Assembly: GCA_027620105.1 (NCBI GenBank)
Contig: JAQCIA010000141.1
Location: forward strand, 1 to 6,019
DNA from: Verrucomicrobiota bacterium
GTDB lineage: Bacteria > Verrucomicrobiota > Kiritimatiellia > UBA8416 > JAIOPI01
DNA: 6,019 bases
Reading direction: 5' to 3'
The first letter of the stretch is position 1. Each line of letters opens with the position of its first letter. Both the position numbers and the translations under genes were made by a program. Below are positions 1 through 6,019 of this stretch, in pieces. The notes beneath the pieces were generated by a model. It was given only the letters and a program-made list of their open reading frames with translations. It had not been told where the DNA came from and did not search any database.

Positions 1-54
1 GTTAGCCAACGACTTTACGCCCGCTTGGCTCCACTCCCATGCGTCCCTTTTCAC

Positions 55-83
55 TGGTCGCCAATGCACGGCTCCGCTACAAT
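55..83 (+). promoter_or_regulatory. Weak candidate promoter upstream of cysD
   Basis: TACAAT at 78-83 matches five of six bases of the sigma-70 -10 consensus. A 17-base spacer separates it from TGGTCG at 55-60, which matches only three of six bases of the -35 consensus. It lies 11 bases before the cysD ATG, so a transcript from it would have almost no leader, in line with the lack of a clear Shine-Dalgarno sequence before position 95. The remainder of bases 1-94 shows no gene: both strands give only short or unsupported frames. A chance match is quite possible. Confidence 0.25.
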
Positions 84-94
84 CCGCGGCTCGC

Positions 95-999
95 ATGAAG
101 GAAATGACATCATTCGCATTCTCGCACTTGCGGCAACTCGAGGCCGAGTCGATCTACATCATCCGTGAGGTCGCCGCATCCTTCGAGAAGCCGGTCATGC
201 TCTACTCGATCGGCAAGGACTCCTCCGTCATGCTGCGGTTGGCCCAGAAGGCCTTTTTCCCTGGGAATATCCCCTTTCCGCTGATGCACGTGGATACCAC
301 ATGGAAGTTCCGCGAGATGATCGACTTCCGCGCCCGGATGGCCCGCGAAGTCGGTTTCGATCTGCTCGTCTGGACCAACCAGGATGGCGTCCGCGACGGC
401 GTGACCCCCTTCTCCATGGGCTCGAACAAGTATACCCAGATCATGAAAACCGTGGGCCTGAAGCAGGCGCTCGATCATCACAAGTTTGACGCCGCCTTCG
501 GCGGAGCCCGCCGTGACGAGGAAAAATCCCGCGCCAAGGAGCGCATCTACAGCTTCCGCGACCGCTTTCACCAGTGGGACCCCAAGAACTCTGGAACCTC
601 TACAACAACAAGATCAACAAGGGCGAATCGATCCGCGTATTCCCCCTGTCCAACTGGACCGAACTGGACATCTGGCTCTACATCATGCTGGAGAAAATTC
701 CCATCGTGCCGCTCTACTTTGCCGCCGAACGCCCCGTGGTGAACCGCGATGACACCTGGATCATGGTGGACGATGATCGCATGCCCCTCGAACCTGGTGA
801 AAAACCCGTATCGAAGCGCGTCCGCTTCCGCACCCTGGGCTGCTACCCCCTGACCGGCGCCATCGAATCCGAGGCCGACACGTTGCAGAAAATCGTCCAG
901 GAAATGCTGCTCACCAAGACGTCCGAACGTCAGGGCCGCATGATCGACCACGACCAATCCGGATCCATGGAAGAAAAGAAGAAGGAAGGCTACTTCTAA
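95..999 (+). pseudogene. cysD: Sulfate adenylyltransferase subunit 2 (ATP sulfurylase small subunit), frameshifted
   Basis: CysD is the catalytic subunit of the CysDN ATP sulfurylase, which forms APS and pyrophosphate from sulfate and ATP. The first part reads in frame from ATG 95 to about 589. It carries HLRQLEAES (residues 11-19), the PP-loop SIGKDS (38-43), GGARRDEEKSRAKERIYSFR and WDPKN. The family match then jumps to another frame at ELWNLYNN (from 586) and runs to TAA at 997-999, with KGESIRVFPLSNWTE, VPLYFAAERP, RFRTLGCYPLTGA, TSERQGR and a GYF C-terminus. The first frame continues out of phase to a stop at 740-742. Restoring 13 nt gives 305 residues, against 302 in the E. coli protein as I recall it. 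As written, neither piece is a complete enzyme: the upstream piece lacks the C-terminal half and the downstream one (possible GTG at 574) lacks the PP-loop. ATG 104 is an alternative start; AAGGAA at 98-103 is too close to it to be its ribosome site. The gene lies five bases before cysNC. Family assignment is very secure; whether the break is biological is not. Confidence 0.93.
584..592 (+). other. cysD: Frameshift site in cysD (inferred 13-nt deletion at a GAAC microhomology)
   Basis: The bases GAAC at 586-589 serve both frames: they end the Lys-Asn codons of the upstream frame and begin the Glu-Leu codons of the downstream frame. CysD proteins carry three residues (Gln-Arg-Pro in E. coli, from memory) between that Asn and Glu. 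An ancestral GAAC, nine bases, then GAAC would collapse to the observed sequence by losing one copy plus the nine bases, 13 nt in all. The arithmetic agrees: 905 nt observed plus 13 is 918, a whole number of codons. The ancestral sequence is inferred, not seen. Confidence 0.8.
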
Positions 1000-1004
1000 T
1001 CACC

Positions 1005-2987
1005 ATGACGGCCCCAACACCAGCACCGTCCGAATCTGAAGCCCTGATCCGCTCCGACGTGGATGCCTACCTCCTGCAGCACGAGCGCAAGGACCTCCTG
1101 CGTCTGCTGACCTGCGGCAGTGTCGATGACGGTAAGTCGACGCTCATCGGCCGCCTGCTCTACGACACGAAAATGATTTACGAGGATCAGCTCGCGGCCA
1201 TCATTCGCGACTCCGCAGTCCACGGAACCACCGATACAGATTTTGACCCAGCCCTGCTGACCGATGGCCTCAAGGCCGAACGCGAACAGGGCATCACCAT
1301 CGATGTGGCCTATCGCTACTTCTCCACCGACCGGCGCAAATTCATCATCGCCGACACCCCGGGCCACGAACAGTACACGCGCAACATGGTTACCGGCGCC
1401 TCCACCTGCGACCTCGCCATCATCCTCATCGATGCCCGCTACGGCGTGCTGGAACAAACGCGCCGCCACAGCTTCATTGCGTCGCTGCTCGGCATCCGCC
1501 ACGTCGTGATCGCCGTCAACAAAATGGACCTCGTCGCGTTCTCCCAGACCGTCTTTGAAAACATCCGGCGCGACTACGAGGGCTTCGCCGCCAAGCTGCA
1601 CATCGCCGACATGTATTTTCTCCCCATATCCGCCCTGCGTGGCGACAATGTCGTGGACCGCAGTACGAATATACCCTGGTTCGATGGCGCCCCGCTCCTG
1701 AGCCACTTGGAAACCGTCCCCGTGTCAGGTGACCGCAACTTGATCGACATGCGCTTCCCTGTGCAGCACGTCATCCGCCCCCATCTGAACTTCCGCGGCT
1801 ATGCCGGCACAATTGCGTCCGGCGTCATCCGCAAGGGCGATGATGTCATGGTCCTCCCGTCCAAACGCACCTCGCGCATCAAATCCATTGTCACCTTTGA
1901 CGGCGACATTGACGAAGCGTTCGCCCCCATGGCCGTCACCGTCACGCTGGAGCATGAGCGCGACGTGAGCCGCGGCGACATGTTGGTGCACCCCAAAAAT
2001 GTGCCGCACTTCGGCCATGACTTCGACGCCATCCTCGTCTGGATGAACGAGGACGCACTCAAGCTGGATCATCAGTACCTGATCAAGTGCACCACGAACC
2101 TCGTCCCCGGCACCATCAACCAGTTGCAGTACCGTTTTGACATCAACACGCTGCACCGCGCCAGTGCCGAGACGCTGCATGTGAACGAAATCGGGCGCGT
2201 ATCCATCTCCGTCACCCGCCCCATCGCCTACGACAGCTACAGCCAGAACCGCAGCACCGGCGCGTTCATCGTGATCGATCGGGCCACCAACGGCACGGTC
2301 GGCGCCGGCATGATCCTCGAGCGCGGCCGCAGCGTGCAACCCCGGCAGGACGCCGAATCGAAACCGGTCAGCGACAACATCCGCCGCGAGGGCAGTCTCG
2401 TCACAAATGCCGCGCGCGCAAAACTCCTGCGGCAGAAACCCGCGACCCTCTGGCTGACTGGCCTGAGCGGTTCCGGAAAATCAACCATCGCCCAGGCGCT
2501 CGAACAGCATCTTATGGAAGCCGGACACGCCTGCTTTGTGCTGGATGGTGACAATATTCGCCATGGCTTGAACCGCGACCTCGGATTCTCCGCCGAAGAT
2601 CGCAGCGAGAACATCCGGCGGGTGGCGGAAGTCGCGCGCCTGTTCAACGATGCCGGCATCATTGTCATCACGTCCTTCATTTCTCCTTACCGCGAGGACC
2701 GCACAAGCGCCGCCGCCGTGATCGGCCCGGAGCGCTTTTTTGAAGTCTTTGTCGACACGCCCATCGAGGTCTGCGAACAGCGGGATCCGAAAGGCCTCTA
2801 CAAAAAGGCGCGGGCTGGCGAAATTGACCGATTCACCGGGGTCAGCGCGCCGTACGAAGCGCCCGAAGCACCAGTCTTGACCCTCTCAACCACAACGCTC
2901 GATGTCGCGGCCTGCGTGGCGCGCGTGCTGGATTTCTTGAAACAGCGCAGCTTGCTGCCCCAGTCGAAGGACGAATCCACCACATGA
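1005..2987 (+). CDS. cysNC: Bifunctional sulfate adenylyltransferase subunit 1 / adenylylsulfate kinase (CysN-CysC fusion)
   Basis: This 660-residue protein makes PAPS with CysD: the CysN part is the GTPase that drives APS synthesis, and the CysC part phosphorylates APS at the 3' position. The GTPase domain shows G1 GSVDDGKS (38-45), G3 DTPGHEQY (117-124), G4 NKMD (172-175) and G5 SALRGDN (209-215), with the EREQGITIDVAY switch region near 92-103. Two EF-Tu-like beta-barrel domains follow (about 245-440), then a short linker and the kinase from about 466. The kinase has the P-loop GLSGSGKST (486-494), the APS-binding DGDNIRHGLN (514-523), FISPYR with Ser560 at the position of the E. coli phospho-serine, and DPKGLYKKAR. 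Length equals CysN plus CysC, and every key motif is present, so both activities should be intact. Fused CysNC (NodQ type) is known in several phyla. The start at 1005 lies five bases after the cysD stop; AAGGAAGG at 982-989 is a plausible but distant ribosome site. The product stays cytoplasmic. Confidence 0.97.
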   Translation: MTAPTPAPSESEALIRSDVDAYLLQHERKDLLRLLTCGSVDDGKSTLIGRLLYDTKMIYEDQLAAIIRDSAVHGTTDTDFDPALLTDGLKAEREQGITIDVAYRYFSTDRRKFIIADTPGHEQYTRNMVTGASTCDLAIILIDARYGVLEQTRRHSFIASLLGIRHVVIAVNKMDLVAFSQTVFENIRRDYEGFAAKLHIADMYFLPISALRGDNVVDRSTNIPWFDGAPLLSHLETVPVSGDRNLIDMRFPVQHVIRPHLNFRGYAGTIASGVIRKGDDVMVLPSKRTSRIKSIVTFDGDIDEAFAPMAVTVTLEHERDVSRGDMLVHPKNVPHFGHDFDAILVWMNEDALKLDHQYLIKCTTNLVPGTINQLQYRFDINTLHRASAETLHVNEIGRVSISVTRPIAYDSYSQNRSTGAFIVIDRATNGTVGAGMILERGRSVQPRQDAESKPVSDNIRREGSLVTNAARAKLLRQKPATLWLTGLSGSGKSTIAQALEQHLMEAGHACFVLDGDNIRHGLNRDLGFSAEDRSENIRRVAEVARLFNDAGIIVITSFISPYREDRTSAAAVIGPERFFEVFVDTPIEVCEQRDPKGLYKKARAGEIDRFTGVSAPYEAPEAPVLTLSTTTLDVAACVARVLDFLKQRSLLPQSKDESTT

Positions 2988-4909
2988 AACTTTTCGTACC
3001 CGGCCGCATCTGCCTGTTCGGTGAGCACAGCGATTGGGCGGGCGGTTATCGCCGGATCAATGCGGAAATCGAAAAGGGACATACCATCATCAGCGGCACC
3101 AATCAGGGGCTGCATGCCGAAGTCCGACCACACCCCACGAAGCTCATTTTCAAGTCCGTGCTCGAAGACGGCGCAAGTGTGGAACCCTTCGAGGTCGTCA
3201 TGGAGCCCGAGGCGTTGCTCGCTGCCGCCCAGAAAGGCGGATTCCACAGCTATGCCGCCGGCGTTGCCTATCAGGTCATGACGCACTACCGCGTACGCGG
3301 ACTGGAGATCGAGAACGAGTTGACTGACCTCCCCGTCAAAAAGGGCCTCTCATCCAGTGCCGCCGTCTGCGTCCTCGTCGCTCGCGCCTTCAATCGCGTC
3401 TATGATTTGAAGCTGACGATTCGTGGCGAAATGGAACTGGCCTACCTGGGCGAGATCACCACCCCGTCGCGCTGCGGCCGACTGGACCAAGGCTGTGCCT
3501 ACGGCAATCGCCCGATCGTAATGACCTTCGACGGTGATCGTATCGATGTCAAGGAAGTGCCGGTCTCCAAGGATCTGCATCTCATCATTGTCGATCTGCA
3601 GGCCGAAAAGGACACACGCGAAATTCTCAATCGCCTGAATCGCTGCTACCCCTTCCCGGAAACCGATCTGCACCGTGGCGTGCAGACATGCCTGGGCCCC
3701 GTGAACGCCCGGATCGTAAATGCCGCTGCGGATGCCCTGCGTCGCGGTGATGCGGCTGAACTGGGGGCCCTCATGACGGATGCCCAGACAGAGTTTGACC
3801 GCCACGTTAGGCCCGCCTGCCCGTCGCAACTGACCGCGCCGGTGCTGCACAAACTTCTCGACTACGCACCGCTCAAATCGCTCATTCACGGCGGCAAAGG
3901 CGTGGGCTCGCAGGGCGATGGCTCCGCGCAATTGATCGCACGTGACGCGGACACACAGGCCCAGGCGATCACCATCATTGAACGCGATCTCGACATGAAG
4001 TGCCTGCCGCTGGTGCTGCGCCCCGGGCGGCGCGTCCGCAAGGCCGTGATCCCCGCCGCGGGATTCGGTACGCGCCTCTTCCCCGCCACAAAGGCCGTGA
4101 AGAAGGAACTGTTTCCCGTCATCGGCCGCGACGGGCGCGCCAAACCCGTGATTCTTGCCATTGTCGAGGAAGCGATCAGCGCGGGCATCGAAGAAGTCGG
4201 GATCATCGTCCAGGGCACGGATCGTGAGCTCTTCGAGGAAATCTTTTGCACCCCCCCGCCGATTGAAAATTTTAACAAACTCTCCCGCGAGAATCAGCAG
4301 TACTGCAAGTACCTGATGGAGATCGGGAACCGGATCACGTTTCTCTCACAGGACGTGCAGGAAGGCTTCGGGCATGCCGTGTATTGCGCCCATGCCTGGG
4401 TCGGTAACGAGCCCTTCATGCTTTTGCTCGGCGATCATCTCTACGGGTCGGATACGAACGTTTCCTGCGCACGCCAGTTGCTGGATGTCTATGAACGCAC
4501 GGGGCAGAACGTCGTCGGCGTGAAGCATACACCCATCGCAGATGTGCAGGCCTTTGGCTGCGTCACGGGCACGTGGGAAGAACCCAATGCCGTCCTATCC
4601 GTGAGCGAGTTCTACGAAAAGCCGACGCCAGAATACGCGGCCCAGCACCTCCAGGTCGAAGGCATGGATCCCAAGGAAATCCTCACCGTATTTGGTCAGT
4701 ACGTGATGAACAGCAAGATCTTTGACTTCCTAGAAGAACACATCCGCCTGAACATCCGCGAACGCGGCGAATTTCAACTGACCTCCTGCCTGGACCGCCT
4801 GCGTCAGGAGGAGGGCTTCTCGGGCGTCGTCGTCCGTGGCCGACGCTTCGACATCGGCTCGCCCGATGCCTACCGCCAGACCCTCTGGGACTTTCGCGAC
4901 GCAGGCTGA
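2984..4909 (+). CDS. Fused GHMP-family sugar kinase / GalU-like sugar-1-phosphate nucleotidylyltransferase
   Basis: Two enzymes are joined in one 641-residue chain. Residues 1 to about 345 are a GHMP kinase related to galactokinase: PGRICLFGEHSDWAGG (6-21), the ATP-binding GLSSSAA (121-127), CGRLDQG with Asp168 at the catalytic-base position of galactokinases, and a variant third motif GVGSQGDGSAQ (306-316). Residues from about 352 are a nucleotidylyltransferase: GFGTRLFPATK (360-370), KKELFP (373-378), EGFGHAVYCA, LLGDHLY with Asp484 at the metal-binding position, FYEKP (543-547), GEFQLTSCLDRL and a C-terminal FDIGSPDAY. The pattern is closest to bacterial GalU, UTP-glucose-1-phosphate uridylyltransferase. 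The inferred role is to phosphorylate a free sugar at C1 and convert it to an NDP-sugar, probably a UDP-sugar; the sugar is unknown. The linker after the third kinase motif is about 35 residues and the frame is open throughout, so this is a real fusion. Its ATG overlaps the cysNC stop as ATGA, with GAAGGA at 2966-2971 as ribosome site, implying coupled expression. Bacteroides Fkp also joins kinase and pyrophosphorylase, but in the opposite order. Confidence 0.9.
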   Translation: MKLFVPGRICLFGEHSDWAGGYRRINAEIEKGHTIISGTNQGLHAEVRPHPTKLIFKSVLEDGASVEPFEVVMEPEALLAAAQKGGFHSYAAGVAYQVMTHYRVRGLEIENELTDLPVKKGLSSSAAVCVLVARAFNRVYDLKLTIRGEMELAYLGEITTPSRCGRLDQGCAYGNRPIVMTFDGDRIDVKEVPVSKDLHLIIVDLQAEKDTREILNRLNRCYPFPETDLHRGVQTCLGPVNARIVNAAADALRRGDAAELGALMTDAQTEFDRHVRPACPSQLTAPVLHKLLDYAPLKSLIHGGKGVGSQGDGSAQLIARDADTQAQAITIIERDLDMKCLPLVLRPGRRVRKAVIPAAGFGTRLFPATKAVKKELFPVIGRDGRAKPVILAIVEEAISAGIEEVGIIVQGTDRELFEEIFCTPPPIENFNKLSRENQQYCKYLMEIGNRITFLSQDVQEGFGHAVYCAHAWVGNEPFMLLLGDHLYGSDTNVSCARQLLDVYERTGQNVVGVKHTPIADVQAFGCVTGTWEEPNAVLSVSEFYEKPTPEYAAQHLQVEGMDPKEILTVFGQYVMNSKIFDFLEEHIRLNIRERGEFQLTSCLDRLRQEEGFSGVVVRGRRFDIGSPDAYRQTLWDFRDAG

Positions 4910-5036
4910 CCCAGCGCGCGCTTCACTACCCCATTGCGAACGTCAGGGCCGCCTCCGAGCCGTGCCCATCTATCCTCTTAGAAAACCCTTTCCCGCATGG
5001 TGAGAAGACGCGAAACAGGATCTCCGCCGCGGAACT

Positions 5037-5057
5037 CCCTCTCCCTCGGGGAGAGGG
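5037..5057. terminator. GC-rich perfect hairpin between the converging operons
   Basis: CCCTCTCCC (5037-5045) and GGGAGAGGG (5049-5057) form a perfect 9-bp stem around a 3-base TCG loop. On the minus strand the stem begins immediately after the xseB stop codon (5058-5060). On the plus strand it lies 127 bases after the stop of the kinase-nucleotidylyltransferase gene. Its place between converging genes suggests that it ends or protects transcripts from one or both sides. No T-run follows on either strand, so it is not a standard intrinsic terminator. It also resembles the CCCTCTCCC/GGGAGAGGG palindromes dispersed between genes in many GC-rich genomes. The rest of the gap (4910-5036) shows no gene or clear signal. 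Confidence 0.45.
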
Positions 5058-5375
5058 TCAGAACAACTCATCCTTCTCCGGCTCGTCTTTTTCCTCCGGC
5101 TCATCCTCCGCATCCAACGCCACGAAGGGTTCCGCTTTCACCGTCCCTCCGCGCTTGACCAGCATTTCAACCTTCTTCTCCACTTCGTTCAGCTTCTTCG
5201 TACAGAAGCTGATCAGCTGCTGGCCTTCTTCAAAACGCGCGATCATGTCCTCAAGGTTCAGCTTGCCGGCTTCCATATCGCCGACAATCGCTTCGAGACG
5301 CTTCATGGAGACCTCGAACGATGGCTGGGGTGCCCCATCCTCACCCTTCACGGCCGCCGCCTTCTTTGCACTCAT
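5058..5375 (-). CDS. xseB: Exodeoxyribonuclease VII small subunit
   Basis: XseB binds XseA to form exonuclease VII, which degrades single-stranded DNA from both ends into oligonucleotides. The 105-residue product contains the family core SFEVSMKRLEAIVGDMEAG (19-37), LNLEDMIARFEEGQQLI (39-55) and a helical KKLNEVEKKVEML (60-72), the usual two-helix coiled-coil shape. It is longer than the roughly 80 residues typical of the family. The extra length is a short Ala/Lys-rich N-terminus and an acidic tail in which 11 of residues 88-103 are Asp or Glu. The ATG at 5375 overlaps the xseA stop (ATGA), and a strong AAGGAG lies seven bases upstream, which fixes this start. The order xseA then xseB with overlap implies stoichiometric, coupled translation. 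Confidence 0.95.
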   Translation of the reverse strand: MSAKKAAAVKGEDGAPQPSFEVSMKRLEAIVGDMEAGKLNLEDMIARFEEGQQLISFCTKKLNEVEKKVEMLVKRGGTVKAEPFVALDAEDEPEEKDEPEKDELF

Positions 5376-6019
5376 GTCTGTTCTCCTTCAATCCATTCCA
5401 CGGTCGACGCAATACTCCCCAACGCCACCCGCGTGCGCACCTGATCACCAGGTTTCAGTTGGCGCACATCCCGAATCACACGCCGGTGCGCATCGGTGGT
5501 CACGCTGTATCCGCGCGAAAGCACCGCCAGCGGGCTGAGCGCCCGCAGCTGTGCCTCCATCCGCCGCACATCCTGCCCCCAGCGCTGATGGGTTATCCGC
5601 ACCTCATGCGTCCCGCGCATCGCCAGATCATCCAGCCGCACTTTTCCCATGCTGACCGCGCCAGCGGCAGCGTGCTGCACGCGCACCGCCAACGCGTCCA
5701 CCCTTTGGCTGAATTGTCGCACGAGCTCCGCCGGTTCGCGCAAAACCGGACTGGCCTTGAGCTCGAGCAGATGATTGCGTTGCGCCAGGACGTACTCGCG
5801 CAGGCCGCGCCCCAGCCGTGCCTGGACATGCACGAGGTGCTCCTCGAACTGGTCCTTGCGCCCCACCACGAGCTCCGCCGCGGCCGAGGGCGTCGGGGCC
5901 CGAATGTCGGCCACAAAATCGGCGATGGTAAAATCTGTTTCGTGGCCAACCGCCGAAATCACAGGTATCCGAGACCGTGCACTCGCGCGAGCCACCACCT
6001 CCTCGTTGAAACTCCAGAG
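5372..6019 (-). CDS. xseA: Exodeoxyribonuclease VII large subunit, C-terminal part (cut by the window edge)
   Basis: XseA is the catalytic subunit of exonuclease VII, a cytoplasmic enzyme of single-strand DNA degradation and repair. The frame is open to the right edge, so only the last 215 residues are present, about half of a usual 400-450-residue protein. Counting from the edge, the visible part opens with LWSFNEEVVARA (1-12), followed by IPVISAVGHETDFTIADFVA (18-37) and RAPTPSAAAE. His26 and Asp29 of the GHETD motif correspond to catalytic residues reported for E. coli XseA, as I recall. A long charged helical stretch follows, as expected for the XseB-binding region. Near the C-terminus, LSPLAVLSRGYSVTTDAHRR is the typical final domain motif. 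The GTG at 5998 is internal and not the start; the true start lies outside the window. The TGA at 5374-5372 overlaps the xseB ATG. No frame damage is seen. Confidence 0.96.
   Translation of the reverse strand, partial: LWSFNEEVVARASARSRIPVISAVGHETDFTIADFVADIRAPTPSAAAELVVGRKDQFEEHLVHVQARLGRGLREYVLAQRNHLLELKASPVLREPAELVRQFSQRVDALAVRVQHAAAGAVSMGKVRLDDLAMRGTHEVRITHQRWGQDVRRMEAQLRALSPLAVLSRGYSVTTDAHRRVIRDVRQLKPGDQVRTRVALGSIASTVEWIEGEQT
5383..5388 (-). promoter_or_regulatory. Ribosome binding site of xseB
   Basis: The minus strand reads AAGGAG here, seven bases before the xseB ATG and inside the last codons of xseA. It is the best-formed Shine-Dalgarno sequence in the window. It supports the start at 5375 and lets ribosomes load on xseB independently, as well as by termination-reinitiation at the ATGA overlap. 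Confidence 0.75.

Noticed and set aside
2..40. Short minus-strand frame (12 codons) at the left edge
   Set aside because: Too short, with no ribosome site and no recognisable sequence; not evidence of a gene.
584..600. Programmed ribosomal frameshift in cysD
   Set aside because: There is no slippery heptamer at the junction, and a simple -1 or +1 shift would still leave several conserved residues missing. A deletion explains both the shift and the missing residues.
486..752. Plus-strand frame of 88 codons inside cysD
   Set aside because: Third-frame shadow that matches neither half of CysD and has no recognisable motif.
996..1706. Long minus-strand frame of 236 codons opposite cysNC
   Set aside because: It lies opposite the conserved CysN GTPase domain, has no recognisable domain, and its Val/Ala/Gly/Asp-rich composition is typical of the antisense of GC-rich genes.
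1725..2339. Minus-strand frame of 204 codons opposite cysNC
   Set aside because: Antisense shadow of CysN domains II and III; low-complexity composition and no recognisable family.
3350..3931. Minus-strand frame of 193 codons opposite the GHMP kinase domain
   Set aside because: Antisense shadow; the plus strand here carries the GLSSSAA, catalytic-Asp and third GHMP motifs.
5155..5538. Plus-strand frame of 127 codons opposite xseB and xseA
   Set aside because: Ser/Phe-rich shadow of the conserved xseB coiled-coil coding strand.

Overview
The window is GC-rich bacterial DNA with two converging gene blocks and no RNA gene, insertion sequence or CRISPR array that I can see. The plus-strand block (95-4909) is a compact operon: cysD (ATP sulfurylase small subunit, broken by a frameshift), cysNC (ATP sulfurylase GTPase subunit fused to APS kinase), and a 641-residue two-domain protein joining a GHMP-family sugar kinase to a GalU-like nucleotidylyltransferase. 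The minus-strand block (6019 down to 5058) holds the end of xseA and all of xseB, the two subunits of exodeoxyribonuclease VII. A 148-base gap between the blocks contains a strong hairpin that directly abuts the xseB stop codon.

CysD and CysN together make APS from sulfate and ATP, and the CysC part of CysNC phosphorylates APS to PAPS. The third gene starts inside the cysNC stop codon (ATGA overlap), so it is probably translated with it. Its domains suggest that it phosphorylates a free sugar at C1 and then converts the sugar-1-phosphate to an NDP-sugar. PAPS and an activated sugar from one operon suggest a role in making sulfated glycans, rather than (or besides) sulfate reduction for cysteine. 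This is inference: no sulfotransferase, glycosyltransferase or PAPS reductase lies in the window.

The main anomaly is in cysD. Both halves match the family closely, but about 13 nt are missing around position 586-589, shifting the frame. The site fits a deletion between two copies of GAAC. It is either a recent inactivating mutation or a sequence/assembly error; all other genes are intact.

The taxon cannot be fixed from the sequence alone. High GC, the fused CysNC, an operon-encoded sugar kinase-nucleotidylyltransferase and XseAB fit an environmental Gram-negative bacterium. A PVC-group member (Verrucomicrobiota/Kiritimatiellota-like) is a weak guess. Bases 1-94 hold no supportable gene, only a weak candidate promoter.
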